From NCBI GenBank assembly GCA_001648575.1, contig LQXN01000062.1, forward strand, positions 124,001-188,000: a stretch of DNA of 64,000 bases, given 5' to 3'. A program made the position numbers and the translations under genes. The stretch's first letter is position 1; each line of letters begins with the position of its first letter. This DNA is from Sutcliffiella horikoshii DSM 8719 (GTDB taxonomy: Bacteria; Bacillota; Bacilli; Bacillales; Bacillaceae_I). Shown here piece after piece: positions 42,645 to 51,606 of the stretch. Below the pieces are notes generated by a model. The model saw nothing but the letters and a program-made list of their open reading frames with translations. It had not been told where the DNA came from and searched no databases.

Positions 42645-43644
42645 CCTGCTCCCCCTTTCCAGTTGCCGTACTTAGAGATTGGAGCTTCAACATCTTCTGC
42701 TTCTTCCGCTTTCTCTCTTTATAGCTCTCTATGAATCTTGGGGTAATAAGCGCTAATATAACGATGGTTGCTGTAATGGCTTTTAAATCACCTGTTTCCA
42801 AGAACTCCACCCTTAGTGCCAGGGTCACTACGATCCTGTAGATGATTGCCCCACCAATAACAGCAAAGGTTGTCCAGGCAATGGTCCTTGTACCAAAGAT
42901 TGCTTCTCCTATAATGACAGAGGCCAATCCGATAATGATCATCCCTATCCCCATACCTACATCCGCATAACCTCCGTGTTGGGCGATTAGTGCACCTGAG
43001 AATGCAACCATCGCGTTTGAAATGCCCAATCCTACTATAACTAGGCCGCTTGTATTGGCAGACAAGCTCCGAATCATCCTTTTATTGTCCCCTGTAGCCC
43101 GGATTGCCAACCCAATCTCCGTTCTTAAGAAAAGGTCAGTCAAGAATTTGATCGCAAAAGTGACAATTAGCATGATAATAATGACTGCCCAAGTCCTTGG
43201 AACATAAGCTCCTAATCCGATGGAGGAAAAGATATTATTCATAAACGGGTCAATGCCCATATCATTCCACCAAGAGCGGATATTTGTGAAGAATGTATCA
43301 CTGTTCATCAAAGGTACATTCGATCTTCCCATGATCCGTAAATTGATGGAATACAGGGCAATCATCATCAAAATACCTGATAACAAAGGATTAATTTTAC
43401 CGAAAGTATGTAACGACCCAGTTATACAGCCTGCAATGAAACCGGCGACCATAGCCACCAATGTGGCTGTAACGGGACTATAACCACTTACAATCATCGT
43501 TGCAGCAACTGCTGCACCTATTACGAAGCTTCCATCCACCGTCAAATCAGGAAAATCAAGGACCCTAAAGGAAAGATATACCCCTAGGGCCATGATAGCG
43601 TAGATGATTCCCAATTCGACTGAACCAAAGATTGCTGTTATCAC
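42622..43644 (-). CDS. ABC transporter permease (TrpXYZ-type)
   Basis: A 340-aa membrane protein with about nine helices and a basic C-terminal tail (KERKRKKQKM). It resembles branched-chain/TrpY-type permeases: LGVYLSFRVLDFPDLTVDGSF near residues 21-42 (given here as its conserved segment) and GLGISNAMVAFSGALIAQHGG-like block near residues 205-225. The single permease probably works as a homodimer with the ATPase. It lies 30 bases after the substrate-binding protein gene. Confidence 0.85.
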   Translation of the reverse strand: MITAIFGSVELGIIYAIMALGVYLSFRVLDFPDLTVDGSFVIGAAVAATMIVSGYSPVTATLVAMVAGFIAGCITGSLHTFGKINPLLSGILMMIALYSINLRIMGRSNVPLMNSDTFFTNIRSWWNDMGIDPFMNNIFSSIGLGAYVPRTWAVIIIMLIVTFAIKFLTDLFLRTEIGLAIRATGDNKRMIRSLSANTSGLVIVGLGISNAMVAFSGALIAQHGGYADVGMGIGMIIIGLASVIIGEAIFGTRTIAWTTFAVIGGAIIYRIVVTLALRVEFLETGDLKAITATIVILALITPRFIESYKERKRKKQKMLKLQSLSTATGKGEQGATLNSD

Positions 43645-43674
43645 GTCAGAATCATCTCCTTGTTGAACTTTACT

Positions 43675-44673
43675 TTATTTTTCATCATGGAAATCAGCTA
43701 TCTCACTCCAAGCGTCCTTCATTTCTACCCCTTGAGCTTCTGCTGCATCAGTGTTTATAGTTAGCTTTAAGCTCTGAGGGTAGGATACTGGAATTTCAGC
43801 AGGTGTCTTTTCGCCTTTCAACACCTGAACAGCCATTAGACCAGTCTCGTATCCAAGATCGTAATAATTAAATCCACTTGCAGCTACTGCACCAGCCTTC
43901 ATGGAATCAAGATCTCCTGCAAACAATGGAATCTTCTCATTAGTTGCTAAAGTTACAAGTGATTGTAAAGCTGAAACTACTTGATTATCTGTAGGCATAT
44001 AGATTGCATCCACTCTGCCAATGAGAGATTCAGCTGCTTGCTGTACCTCTGCAGACGTTGAAATTGATGCTTCTACAAGAGTTCCACCTTTTTCTTCAAC
44101 CAGACCTTTCACAACTTCCACCTGAACGACTGAATTCTGTTCCCCGGTATTATAGATAACACCGATGTTTTTCGCACCCAGCTCATCTACCATGAAATTG
44201 ATTGTAGTTGCAATTGCGTCAGGGTGTGTATCAGATGTTCCTGTAATGTTTTCCCCTGGCTTTTCAAATGATTCCACTAACTCTGCTCCAACAGGATCAG
44301 TAACAGAAGTAAAGATGATAGGTATATCCTTTGTCGCTTGTAAGGCACTTTGTGCACTTGGAGTGGAATTGGCAAATATCATGTCCACTTCATCTGCAAC
44401 AAATTTGTCAGCGATTGGCTTGTTATTGTTCGGATCGCCTTGTGCATTCTGAACATCGTATTTAACGTTTTCCCCTTCTTTGTAGCCATTGTCTTCAAGC
44501 GCCTTCTTAAACCCTTCAAATGCAGCATCTAAAGAAGGATGTTCTGCAAATTGAGTCACCCCAATTACCACTTGGTCTTTTGCATCTCCGCTTGTTGCAT
44601 CAGAGCCGCAACCAACCAGCAATGCAGCACAGGCCACACCTGCCAAAATGGATTTCATTTTGAACTTTTTCAT
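43675..44673 (-). CDS. ABC transporter substrate-binding lipoprotein (TrpX-type)
   Basis: A 332-aa lipoprotein with lipobox LLVGC (cysteine about residue 22). The mature protein belongs to the ABC_sub_bind (TrpX) family: VVIGVTQFAEHPSLDAAFEG (about residues 36-55) and NSTPSAQSALQA are characteristic. TrpX-type proteins of Gram-positive bacteria bind aromatic amino acids. The operator shared with the PheDH and paa promoters makes phenylalanine, tyrosine or a related aromatic acid the best guess for the ligand. It is the first gene of its operon. Confidence 0.85.
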   Translation of the reverse strand: MKKFKMKSILAGVACAALLVGCGSDATSGDAKDQVVIGVTQFAEHPSLDAAFEGFKKALEDNGYKEGENVKYDVQNAQGDPNNNKPIADKFVADEVDMIFANSTPSAQSALQATKDIPIIFTSVTDPVGAELVESFEKPGENITGTSDTHPDAIATTINFMVDELGAKNIGVIYNTGEQNSVVQVEVVKGLVEEKGGTLVEASISTSAEVQQAAESLIGRVDAIYMPTDNQVVSALQSLVTLATNEKIPLFAGDLDSMKAGAVAASGFNYYDLGYETGLMAVQVLKGEKTPAEIPVSYPQSLKLTINTDAAEAQGVEMKDAWSEIADFHDEK

Positions 44674-44766
44674 CCTTTATCCCCCTTATATATGTTTTAA
44701 GCTACATAAAAATATGTATGCTTTGAAACCGTTTACAATAACTGTATGTCTATGATGTTAAATAAC

Positions 44767-44789
44767 TATAACGTTTTTTCAACGTTATA
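44767..44789. promoter_or_regulatory. Candidate PaaX-type operator at the ABC transporter operon
   Basis: Perfect palindrome arms TATAACGTT and AACGTTATA with a 5-base spacer, overlapping the downstream edge of the -10 box. Confidence 0.7.
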
Positions 44790-44816
44790 TTAACACCAAA
44801 ATTTTAATAGTGTCAA
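44787..44816 (-). promoter_or_regulatory. Promoter of the ABC transporter operon
   Basis: TTGACA (complement of 44811-44816), 17-18-base spacer, TTAATA/TAATAT (complement of 44787-44793), with the palindromic operator at its end. Confidence 0.75.
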
Positions 44817-44898
44817 TATATTCTAAAAATTTAAATAAATTTATTATTGTACAATAAATACGCCACTTATGGCTGAAATCCTTTTTCTTTTTTGAAAA

Positions 44899-44934
44899 TA
44901 AAAAAAGAAACCCCATTTTAGCATTAGAGGTTTC
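44899..44934 (-). terminator. Terminator of the nitronate monooxygenase gene
   Basis: AGAAACC pairs with GGTTTCT on the minus strand, followed by TTTTTTT, just after the stop codon at 44942. Confidence 0.75.
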
Positions 44935-44941
44935 TGGATTT

Positions 44942-45897
44942 TCATAATAAGCTGCCTGCTCTTTGTAACTGTTTCTTTGCATCAACCATCATCTGTTTGA
45001 ATAACTCATTTACACTAGGAATGGAAGAGATGACACTTACAATCTGTCCACCGTTAATGAACCCTTTTTCCAATTCCCCTTCCACTGCTCCTTTAATATG
45101 GTGATCTTCGGTGGTAAGCTCGTTGAATTCTTCGAGTGTGATCCCTTCATTCTCTTTATGGATCAAGTGGTTGGCATATGGTGTGCGAAGCACTCTTCTG
45201 ACTCTTCCGACGGTCCTTCCGACAATTACTGTACCCTGATCATCAGCTTCTAAAATAGCATTCTTATAAAGAGGATGGAACGGGGCCTCCTTCGTTGCAA
45301 TTAACCTTGTCCCCATCTGGACACCTGACGCACCAAGAGCCATTGCAGCAGCAAGGCCACTGCCGTTTCCCCGTTTCCGATCCCTCCTGCAGCTGCAATT
45401 GGTATCGATACTGCATCCGCAACTTGGGGTATTAAAGTCATTGTGGTGGTTTCTAAACTCGAATTGATTCCGGCAGCCTCATATCCCTCTGCCACAATAA
45501 TGTCAGCACCAGCTTTTTCTGCCTTTATCGCCTGTTTGGGAGAAGCAACCACAGAAATTATTTTTACTCCGTGCTCTTTCAGTTTCGGTATGTAAGGTGA
45601 CGGATTACCTGCAGAAAGTGACACCACCGGCACCCTATGTTTAATGATCAAGGTTAATATTTCTTTAGTATGTGGTGAAACCGATAACGCAACATTGACC
45701 GCAAAAGGTCTTCCCGTCATAGCTTTTGTTTGAATTATGATTTCTTCCACTTCTTCCGGCCGCATTGTCCCTGCCCCGATCGTACCAAGTCCCCCAGCAT
45801 TGGATACAGATGCGGTCAATGCTGCATTACTAATGTTGCCCATCCCCCCTTGAATGATCGGAAGGTCAATTCCTAAAATCTCTACTAATTTATTCAT
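44942..45897 (-). pseudogene. Nitronate monooxygenase (2-nitropropane dioxygenase) with frameshift
   Basis: Two overlapping frames (45897-45301 and 45343-44942) make up one TIM-barrel FMN enzyme of about 315 aa. N-terminal PIIQGGMGNISNAALTA and C-terminal ALGASGVQMGTRLIATKEA are typical of nitronate monooxygenases. The frame breaks at a tandem duplication of the 8 bases CCGTTTCC (45363-45370 and 45371-45378, plus strand). Removing one copy restores GGIGNGSGLAAAMALGASG. No in-frame route is left, so the product should be truncated after the FMN-phosphate loop. A sequencing error or a reversible slippage variant is possible. Confidence 0.8.
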
Positions 45898-45908
45898 CTA
45901 TTCTTTCA

Positions 45909-45931
45909 CCCCTCGTTAAAATAATGTTATA
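45909..45931. promoter_or_regulatory. Weaker PaaX-type site between the NMO and carbonic anhydrase-like genes
   Basis: One good arm (AATGTTATA) and one partial arm (CGTT) around a 5-base spacer, in the 79-base divergent intergenic region. This is much weaker than the other three sites. Confidence 0.35.
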
Positions 45932-45976
45932 CTAATTCTAATATTTAGACAATATTTACTGAGGAGGTTATAAGCT

Positions 45977-46495
45977 ATGATTTATCCTTATGGAGGAAAA
46001 TCCCCGCAATTTGATGGCTCAGTTTTCGTCGCCCCTGGAGCTCGTATCATCGGGGATGTGACCATCGGTGAAGAATCCACAGTTTGGTTCAACGCAGTTT
46101 TAAGAGGTGATGAGGGGCCAATCACTATTGGGAAAAGATGCAGCATTCAAGATAATGTCACTGCTCATTTATATGAAGGATTTCCGTTAGTCATTGAAGA
46201 TGAAGTTACAGTGGGACATACAGCTATTTTGCATGGATGTACAGTTAGGAAAAGGTGCATAGTTGGTATGGGATCCACCATTCTTGATGGGGCGGATATC
46301 GGAGAAGAAAGCATAATCGGCGCGAACACATTGATACCATCAGGTAAGCAAATACCGCCACGTTCATTGGTAGTCGGTTCCCCTGGAAAGGTAATCCGTG
46401 AATTGACTGACAAGGACTTGGAGTTAATACAGCTTTCTATTGATACATATGTTCAAAAAGGGAAAGATTATCAGAAAGAATTGGGAGACAGATGA
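45977..46495 (+). CDS. Gamma-carbonic anhydrase / PaaY-like hexapeptide protein
   Basis: A 172-aa left-handed beta-helix protein made of hexapeptide repeats (about residues 10-150). The three zinc-ligand histidines are expected in AHLYEGF, VGHTAILHGC and neighbouring turns. The family covers gamma-carbonic anhydrases, Bacillus YtoA and PaaY, a thioesterase of the phenylacetate pathway. Its place inside the aromatic island favours a PaaY-like role, but sequence alone does not decide. GAGGAGG precedes the ATG. It converges with paaX. Confidence 0.8.
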   Translation: MIYPYGGKSPQFDGSVFVAPGARIIGDVTIGEESTVWFNAVLRGDEGPITIGKRCSIQDNVTAHLYEGFPLVIEDEVTVGHTAILHGCTVRKRCIVGMGSTILDGADIGEESIIGANTLIPSGKQIPPRSLVVGSPGKVIRELTDKDLELIQLSIDTYVQKGKDYQKELGDR

Positions 46496-46507
46496 GAGCT
46501 ATAAAAA

Positions 46508-46528
46508 ACGGGATTAGTAATCCAGTTT
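46508..46528 (+). terminator. Left copy of the duplicated hairpin at repeat F
   Basis: ACGGGATT / AATCCAGT, one mismatch in the stem. Matching copy at 46744-46764. No T-run here because repeat F follows. Confidence 0.75.
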
Positions 46529-46741
46529 CAGATTGTTGACAAATCATTAAATAGTAAGGGTTATCTGATGGAACAAGTTGATTTCCGCTGCAGGAGTTTC
46601 GCTTGCCAGCGGGCGGTCCGTAAGCCTCCTCACTTCCCCTGAGGGGGCTTACCTGTCCCTTCCTCCCCCAGGAATCTACACTCCTTATCACTTCAATAAA
46701 CAGCGAATTTATAACTCGAAAAGAGCTTTGTCTACACACAG
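46529..46741 (+). repeat. Terminator-associated repeat, copy F
   Basis: A 213-bp copy with ends CAGATTGTTGACAAA (46529-46543) and TTTGTCTACACACAG (46727-46741). Core stems: GGAGT with ACTCC; GTAAGCC with GGGCTTAC. The final core segment is more diverged (CACTTCAATAAAC for CTACGATCAAC). It is flanked by a 21-bp terminator hairpin on both sides with one difference. Confidence 0.85.
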
Positions 46742-46743
46742 AG

Positions 46744-46768
46744 ACGGGATTAGTAATCCCGTTTTTTT
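46744..46768 (+). terminator. Right copy of the duplicated hairpin at repeat F
   Basis: Perfect stem ACGGGATT / AATCCCGT followed by a run of T on the plus strand; the functional terminator of the carbonic anhydrase-like gene. Confidence 0.85.
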
Positions 46769-46859
46769 TAGAATATTTTAAAATAATCATTACTATAATA
46801 ATGTTATGTAAACTCTAATTACAAAAGAACACCTCCTAACGGAAATGCTCTTTCTTTCA

Positions 46860-47735
46860 TCATTCCATAATAAAGGGATGATTCAGCACATCATATTTTT
46901 TATCCTTTAATTCCAATTCATTCCCATCTTCGAATACCTCTTCAAAGAAGCGGGAAGCGGGTTCCGCCAGTTCTTTATAATATCCGCTGAAAAGTGCTGC
47001 AGCATGACTTCCCAGCCACATATCCGGTAAAAGTTCCTCTGGCAATCCCGGGTCCACGAACAAAAACTTTCTGTATTCATGCACTAGCTTGGTCCGCTCT
47101 ACAAAGCATTCAGCTTCAGTCATTTGACCTTTGGCAATCTTGTTTTTGGCAATGATATATTTTTGACTGTATTCTTGAATGAAATGTTGGTATTTATCAT
47201 TAATCTCTTCTAGATCCCAACTTTTCATGACAAGTCGCTCGTTTGCAAAAGGTCCATGATATTCTGATATAAAGAAGTCAACATAGTCTTTTATTTCATA
47301 TTTCACAATTAAGTCCTGAACCTGCTTCTCTAATGAATTTGGAGATATCCAGCAGCTATTAGATAACGTCCCGAAACCACTCCAAATCAACTCTTTTCTA
47401 AGTTCATCCCTGACGCTTCTTATTTCTTCCGGTATGTTGTACATGAGCATACGCCATTTCCCGTCCCAGCTGTCGTTTTTCAGCTTAAAGATACGTTGTG
47501 CAGCCTCATCTATCCTTTTGATACCTCGATCTGTTAAAAAATAGTAGCTTTTATTCCCTTTTTTTTCAGCTTGAACCCAACCCTGTTTGTTCATTCGGGA
47601 GATTGCAGCTCGAACCGCTTGATCATTATGACCAAATTCATTCAATAGTTTGATCAAACTTCCTATCCAGATCTTATTGCCATAATGTCGAACATAATCT
47701 CCATATAAAGTAAAAATCATCGATCTTGTATTCAT
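46860..47735 (-). CDS. paaX: Phenylacetate-responsive repressor PaaX
   Basis: A 291-aa PaaX-family transcription factor. N-terminal winged helix (about residues 1-75: RSMIFTLYGDYVRHYGNKIW, NDQAVRAAISRMNKQGW and a KGNKSYYFLTDRG wing) and the longer PaaX effector domain to the C-terminus. PaaX proteins repress phenylacetate genes and are released by phenylacetyl-CoA. It lies alone in the island, between the upper (phenylalanine) and lower (paa) operons. A short palindrome TAACGCGTTA lies upstream at about 47802-47811. The ATG at 47735 has GGAG close by. Confidence 0.88.
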   Translation of the reverse strand: MNTRSMIFTLYGDYVRHYGNKIWIGSLIKLLNEFGHNDQAVRAAISRMNKQGWVQAEKKGNKSYYFLTDRGIKRIDEAAQRIFKLKNDSWDGKWRMLMYNIPEEIRSVRDELRKELIWSGFGTLSNSCWISPNSLEKQVQDLIVKYEIKDYVDFFISEYHGPFANERLVMKSWDLEEINDKYQHFIQEYSQKYIIAKNKIAKGQMTEAECFVERTKLVHEYRKFLFVDPGLPEELLPDMWLGSHAAALFSGYYKELAEPASRFFEEVFEDGNELELKDKKYDVLNHPFIME

Positions 47736-47856
47736 GGTCTCCATCCTCTTTCTACTACCGAAAATAAATCACTATATTACGCTAATTTCATTTTAACAGA
47801 GTAACGCGTTATAGAAAAGGTGAAAGCATATACCACTTCTAATATCTTAGGCAGCA

Positions 47857-47893
47857 CAAAAAATCATAGAGATGATTACACTCTATGATTTTT
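47857..47893 (-). terminator. Terminator of the paa operon
   Basis: AAATCATAGAG pairs with CTCTATGATTT, followed by TTTTG on the minus strand. The paaJ stop codon (47883-47885) lies inside the upstream arm. Confidence 0.85.
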
Positions 47894-49091
47894 CCAATCT
47901 TTCCACTACTGTAGCGATCCCTTGCCCTACCCCGACGCACATCGTTGCCAGGCCGTAGCGTGACTTCCGCTTAACCATTTCATGGACAAGTGTGGTAAGT
48001 ATCCTTGCACCACTTGCTCCAAGTGGATGACCAAACGCTATGGCTCCGCCGTTAACATTAACTTTACCTGGATCGAGTTCTAGCTGGCGAATACACTCCA
48101 AAGACTGAGAAGCAAAGGCTTCATTAAGCTCCACAAGGTCCATGTCCCCGGCATTCAATCCTGCACGCTCTAATGCTTTTCTCGTTGCATAGATAGGACC
48201 GATTCCCATAACTGAAGGGGTAAGGCCAGCTACTGCAGAAGTGACGTACCGCGCAATTGGCTTAAGTCCAAGTTCATTTGCTTTTTCAGCACTCATCAAT
48301 AATAGAGCTGATGCCCCGTCATTCACCCCGGAAGCATTGCCTGCCGTCACAGTTCCCTCTCCAAAAATAGGACGCAATTTGGCTAATTTCTCTAATGTAG
48401 TATCTGGCCTAGGGTGTTCATCCTTGTCCACTATCATTTCATTTCCTTTTCGGTCCAAAATGGACACTGGGACAAGCTCTTCTTTAAATCTATCTGATTC
48501 CATCGCCCTCTTGGCTTTTTGCTGACTCTCGTAAGCAAAGAGGTCCTGATCTTCCCTTGAAACGGAAAATTCCTTTGCTACATTCTCAGCTGTCTGTGGC
48601 ATTGTGTCGACCCCATGCATCTTTTCGAGCTGTTTATTGGTAAACCTCCATCCGATGGTTGTATCCATCAATTCCATGTTACCACGAGGAAAGTCCATCT
48701 CAGGTTTTGCCATGACAAATGGAGCACGGGTCATACTTTCTGTTCCCCCTGCTATAAATATCTCCCCTTCTCCCACCATAATGGCGCGTGCAGCATAGTT
48801 GACTGCATCTAAACCAGAACCGCAGAGACGATTGATAGTTGTTCCTGCCACTTCCACTGGGAGTCCAGCCAAGAGTGCACTCATCCTGGCTACATTCCGG
48901 TTGTCCTCTCCCGCTTGGTTCGCGTTGCCAAATACCACTTCTTCTATCTCTCCAACCGGAACGGAGGGGTTTCTGTCTACAAGGGCTTTTATCACGACTG
49001 CTCCAAGATCATCCGGACGGACAGCTTTAAGAGCACCCTTGTACCTTCCTATAGGAGTTCGACAAGCATCTACGATGACAACTTCTCTCAT
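47883..49091 (-). CDS. paaJ: 3-Oxoadipyl-CoA thiolase
   Basis: A 402-aa thiolase that splits 3-oxoadipyl-CoA (and probably 3-oxo-5,6-dehydrosuberyl-CoA) with CoA, giving succinyl-CoA and acetyl-CoA. Active sites: cysteine in [11 protein letters not shown] (about residues 87-97), histidine in [16 protein letters not shown] (about 349-364) and cysteine in CVGVGQG (about 387-393). DTTIGWRF and [11 protein letters not shown] match the PaaJ/PcaF subgroup rather than ordinary acetoacetyl-CoA thiolases. It is the last gene of the paa operon. Confidence 0.88.
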   Translation of the reverse strand: MREVVIVDACRTPIGRYKGALKAVRPDDLGAVVIKALVDRNPSVPVGEIEEVVFGNANQAGEDNRNVARMSALLAGLPVEVAGTTINRLCGSGLDAVNYAARAIMVGEGEIFIAGGTESMTRAPFVMAKPEMDFPRGNMELMDTTIGWRFTNKQLEKMHGVDTMPQTAENVAKEFSVSREDQDLFAYESQQKAKRAMESDRFKEELVPVSILDRKGNEMIVDKDEHPRPDTTLEKLAKLRPIFGEGTVTAGNASGVNDGASALLLMSAEKANELGLKPIARYVTSAVAGLTPSVMGIGPIYATRKALERAGLNAGDMDLVELNEAFASQSLECIRQLELDPGKVNVNGGAIAFGHPLGASGARILTTLVHEMVKRKSRYGLATMCVGVGQGIATVVERLEKS

Positions 49092-49106
49092 ATCACTTTC
49101 ACCTCT

Positions 49107-49961
49107 CTAGTTATTGTTTGGATAATCATAAACCCCTTTACCACTTTTCTTTCCCAACCTTCCAGCCTTCACGTATTTCTCAAGAAGTGGAGCAGGGCGG
49201 TACTTCTCACCGAGCTTCTCATGCAAATATTTTAAATTGTTCAGGCGTGTGTCCAAACCGACCAGGTCCCCAAGTTCGAATGGTCCCATAGGGTAATTAA
49301 GTCCAAGCTTGATCGCCTTATCGATTTCTTCTGGCGTACCAACACCTTCTTGCAACATGTAAAAGGCTTCATTTCCGACAAGTGCACTGATCCTGCTTGT
49401 GACAAAACCCGGAAACTCATTCACGACTACAGTTTCCTTTCCCATTCTTTCGGCGGCTTGTCTGATGAAATCGGCAGTCTCATCACTTGTTTCCAGTCCG
49501 CGAACTATTTCAACCAGCTTCATTTTATGTACAGGATTAAAAAAATGCATCGCAATCACTTTATCCGGCCGTCCCGTAAAACTCCCAATTTCAGTCGGAC
49601 TCATCGTAGATGTATTAGAAGCGAATATACAGTTGGCAGGTGCGAGACTATTTATTTTTTCAAAAACTGATTTTTTGATACTGATATTCTCAGGTACCGC
49701 TTCGATTATTAACCCTGCTTCCTTAGCTGCAAACTCAAGGTCTGTAGAATAACTGAGGCATTCTCTTAATTGTTCTGTCTGAGTTGTTTTTAATTTACCT
49801 CTTTCTACTCCTTTAGAGATGATTTTCTCTATTTCGTTTTGTGCTCCGTCTAATTGCTCTTGCTTCACATCGATTAAAGTCGTTTGATATCCTCCAAGCG
49901 CACTTACATACGCTATACCACGACCCATCACGCCAGAACCGATAACCACTACCTTTTCCAT
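49107..49961 (-). CDS. paaH: 3-Hydroxyadipyl-CoA dehydrogenase
   Basis: A 284-aa 3-hydroxyacyl-CoA dehydrogenase. NAD-binding VVIGSGVMGRGIAYVSALGG (about residues 4-23), FASNTSTMSPTEI (about 113-125), catalytic HFFNPVHKMKLVEIV (about 140-154) and the C-terminal helical domain. In the paa pathway it oxidises 3-hydroxyadipyl-CoA. GGAGG precedes either GTG 49964 or ATG 49961; the ATG is chosen. It lies 15 bases before paaJ and behind an internal hairpin. Confidence 0.88.
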   Translation of the reverse strand: MEKVVVIGSGVMGRGIAYVSALGGYQTTLIDVKQEQLDGAQNEIEKIISKGVERGKLKTTQTEQLRECLSYSTDLEFAAKEAGLIIEAVPENISIKKSVFEKINSLAPANCIFASNTSTMSPTEIGSFTGRPDKVIAMHFFNPVHKMKLVEIVRGLETSDETADFIRQAAERMGKETVVVNEFPGFVTSRISALVGNEAFYMLQEGVGTPEEIDKAIKLGLNYPMGPFELGDLVGLDTRLNNLKYLHEKLGEKYRPAPLLEKYVKAGRLGKKSGKGVYDYPNNN

Positions 49962-49985
49962 CACTTTTCCTCCTTTGTCTCGCTG

Positions 49986-50018
49986 TAAAAAAGCAAAGAG
50001 GACTTGCCCCTTTGCTTT
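49986..50018 (-). terminator. Internal terminator or attenuator between the aldehyde dehydrogenase gene and paaH
   Basis: AGCAAAG-GG / CC-CTTTGCT stem followed by TTTTTT on the minus strand, inside the paa operon. It may reduce paaHJ expression or be read through. Confidence 0.7.
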
Positions 50019-50043
50019 GCTCTAAATGGGATGATGAAAGATA

Positions 50044-51561
50044 TTACACCCCGAACGGGTTCAGCGGGCGATTTCCGAAGTAGGAAATAATACTTTTTGT
50101 TTCAGTGTATAGGTCCAATGTTTCTATACATAATTCTCTTCCGAATCCTGACTGTTTGTAACCTCCAAAAGGCGTACCAGGAAATGCAGAGAACGGGCAG
50201 TTCACCATTACGATTCCAGCTTGAATTTGTTTAGCGACTCGAGTTGCACGGCCATGGTCTTTTGTCCAAATAGCTGACCCAAGACCGTATTCGCTGTCAT
50301 TGGCAAGTTTTACTGCTTCTTTTTCGTCGCTGAAAGGCATGACAACCACGACCGGACCGAAAATTTCCTCTTTTACTACTTTCATTTCGTGTGTTACCCC
50401 TGTGATGATGGTAGGCTCATACCAATAACCGTTCTCATACCCTTCCACCTTGGCGACTTTGCCTCCAAGAACGACATTCGCTCCTTCTTCTTTTGCGGAT
50501 TGAACATACCCATCAATCACATCCAATTGACCTTGGTTGATGATGGCACCGATATGTGTTTCCTTAGCAAACGGATTACCAAGAGAAAGCTTCTTCGCTT
50601 TTTCTACAAACTTCTCCATAAACGTATCATAGATATTTTCGTGTACATACAGGCGGGACCGTGCTTCACAAGATTGTCCAGTATTATAGAAAATTCCAAA
50701 TAAGGACCCGTCTACCGCTGCGTCGATATCTGCATCTTCAAAAACAAGATTAGGAGATTTCCCTCCAAGCTCCAATGTTACACGCTTCAGTGTTTGGGAA
50801 GCTTTTTCCATGATGTCTTTTCCGATTGGAGTGGAACCTGTGAAGGCAACCTTATCAACATTTTGATGTTCAACCAGGTAGTTTCCAACTTCAGATCCTG
50901 CACCAGGTATGATGTTCACTACTCCTTCAGGCACTCCTGCTTCTACACAGATTTCACCTAGGACGATGGCAGTCAGAGGAGTCAGAGTAGCCGGTTTGAC
51001 GACAACCGAACAACCGACAGCGATTGCAGGCGCAATCTTCCAAGCTGCCATCATCAATGGATAGTTCCATGGGATGATTTGTGCACAGACACCTACAGGC
51101 TCTTTCTCTGTGAAGTTATGGAACTGTCCAGGAACGTTGTTTACCGATCCGCGGTGTCCAACAATCGCTCCTGCATAAAATTCAAAATCCTCGATTGCCT
51201 GCATGACTTGGCCTTGTGCAGCTGCAAGGGATTTACCTGTATCTAAAATCTCCAATTCTACCAATTCATTAAAACGGGAACGCATTATGGAGGCAATTTT
51301 GTTTAAGGTTCTTGCACGCTTGTTTAACGGGAACAGTTTCCATTTTCCTTTATCAAATGCATGACGGGCTGCTTGAACCGCTTTTTCAGCATCTTCTTTA
51401 GAAGCTTTTGCAATGGTTGCTACCGCTTCCCCTGTAGCAGGGTTGTAGGTAGTGAAAGTTTCTCCATTTGATCCATCCACACGTTGACCGTTAATGATAA
51501 GTTGATATGAATCACGTTTCATCTCTAGTTGTTCCATTTTTTGTTCTTTTACTGTAGACAT
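50044..51561 (-). CDS. Aldehyde dehydrogenase of the paa operon
   Basis: A 505-aa NAD(P)-dependent aldehyde dehydrogenase. PWNYPLMMAAWK (about residues 165-176), FTGSTPIGKDI, catalytic glutamate in LELGGKSPNLVF (about 263-274) and cysteine in NTGQSCEARSR (about 296-306; CEARS in place of the usual CTAGS). In E. coli the bifunctional PaaZ opens the oxepin ring and oxidises the semialdehyde. No PaaZ is present here, so this enzyme may do the oxidation step, with a PaaF/PaaG-type hydratase opening the ring. Phenylacetaldehyde oxidation is an alternative. Confidence 0.8.
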   Translation of the reverse strand: MSTVKEQKMEQLEMKRDSYQLIINGQRVDGSNGETFTTYNPATGEAVATIAKASKEDAEKAVQAARHAFDKGKWKLFPLNKRARTLNKIASIMRSRFNELVELEILDTGKSLAAAQGQVMQAIEDFEFYAGAIVGHRGSVNNVPGQFHNFTEKEPVGVCAQIIPWNYPLMMAAWKIAPAIAVGCSVVVKPATLTPLTAIVLGEICVEAGVPEGVVNIIPGAGSEVGNYLVEHQNVDKVAFTGSTPIGKDIMEKASQTLKRVTLELGGKSPNLVFEDADIDAAVDGSLFGIFYNTGQSCEARSRLYVHENIYDTFMEKFVEKAKKLSLGNPFAKETHIGAIINQGQLDVIDGYVQSAKEEGANVVLGGKVAKVEGYENGYWYEPTIITGVTHEMKVVKEEIFGPVVVVMPFSDEKEAVKLANDSEYGLGSAIWTKDHGRATRVAKQIQAGIVMVNCPFSAFPGTPFGGYKQSGFGRELCIETLDLYTETKSIISYFGNRPLNPFGV

Positions 51562-51606
51562 GGTTTCATCTCCTTCAAATTTTCTTTATTCATTATCAGA
51601 AAAAAA

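Noticed and set aside
47802-47811. TAACGCGTTA upstream of paaX as a full PaaX operator
   Set aside because: It lacks the 5-base spacer and outer arm bases of the three strong sites. It could be an autoregulatory variant but is too short to claim.
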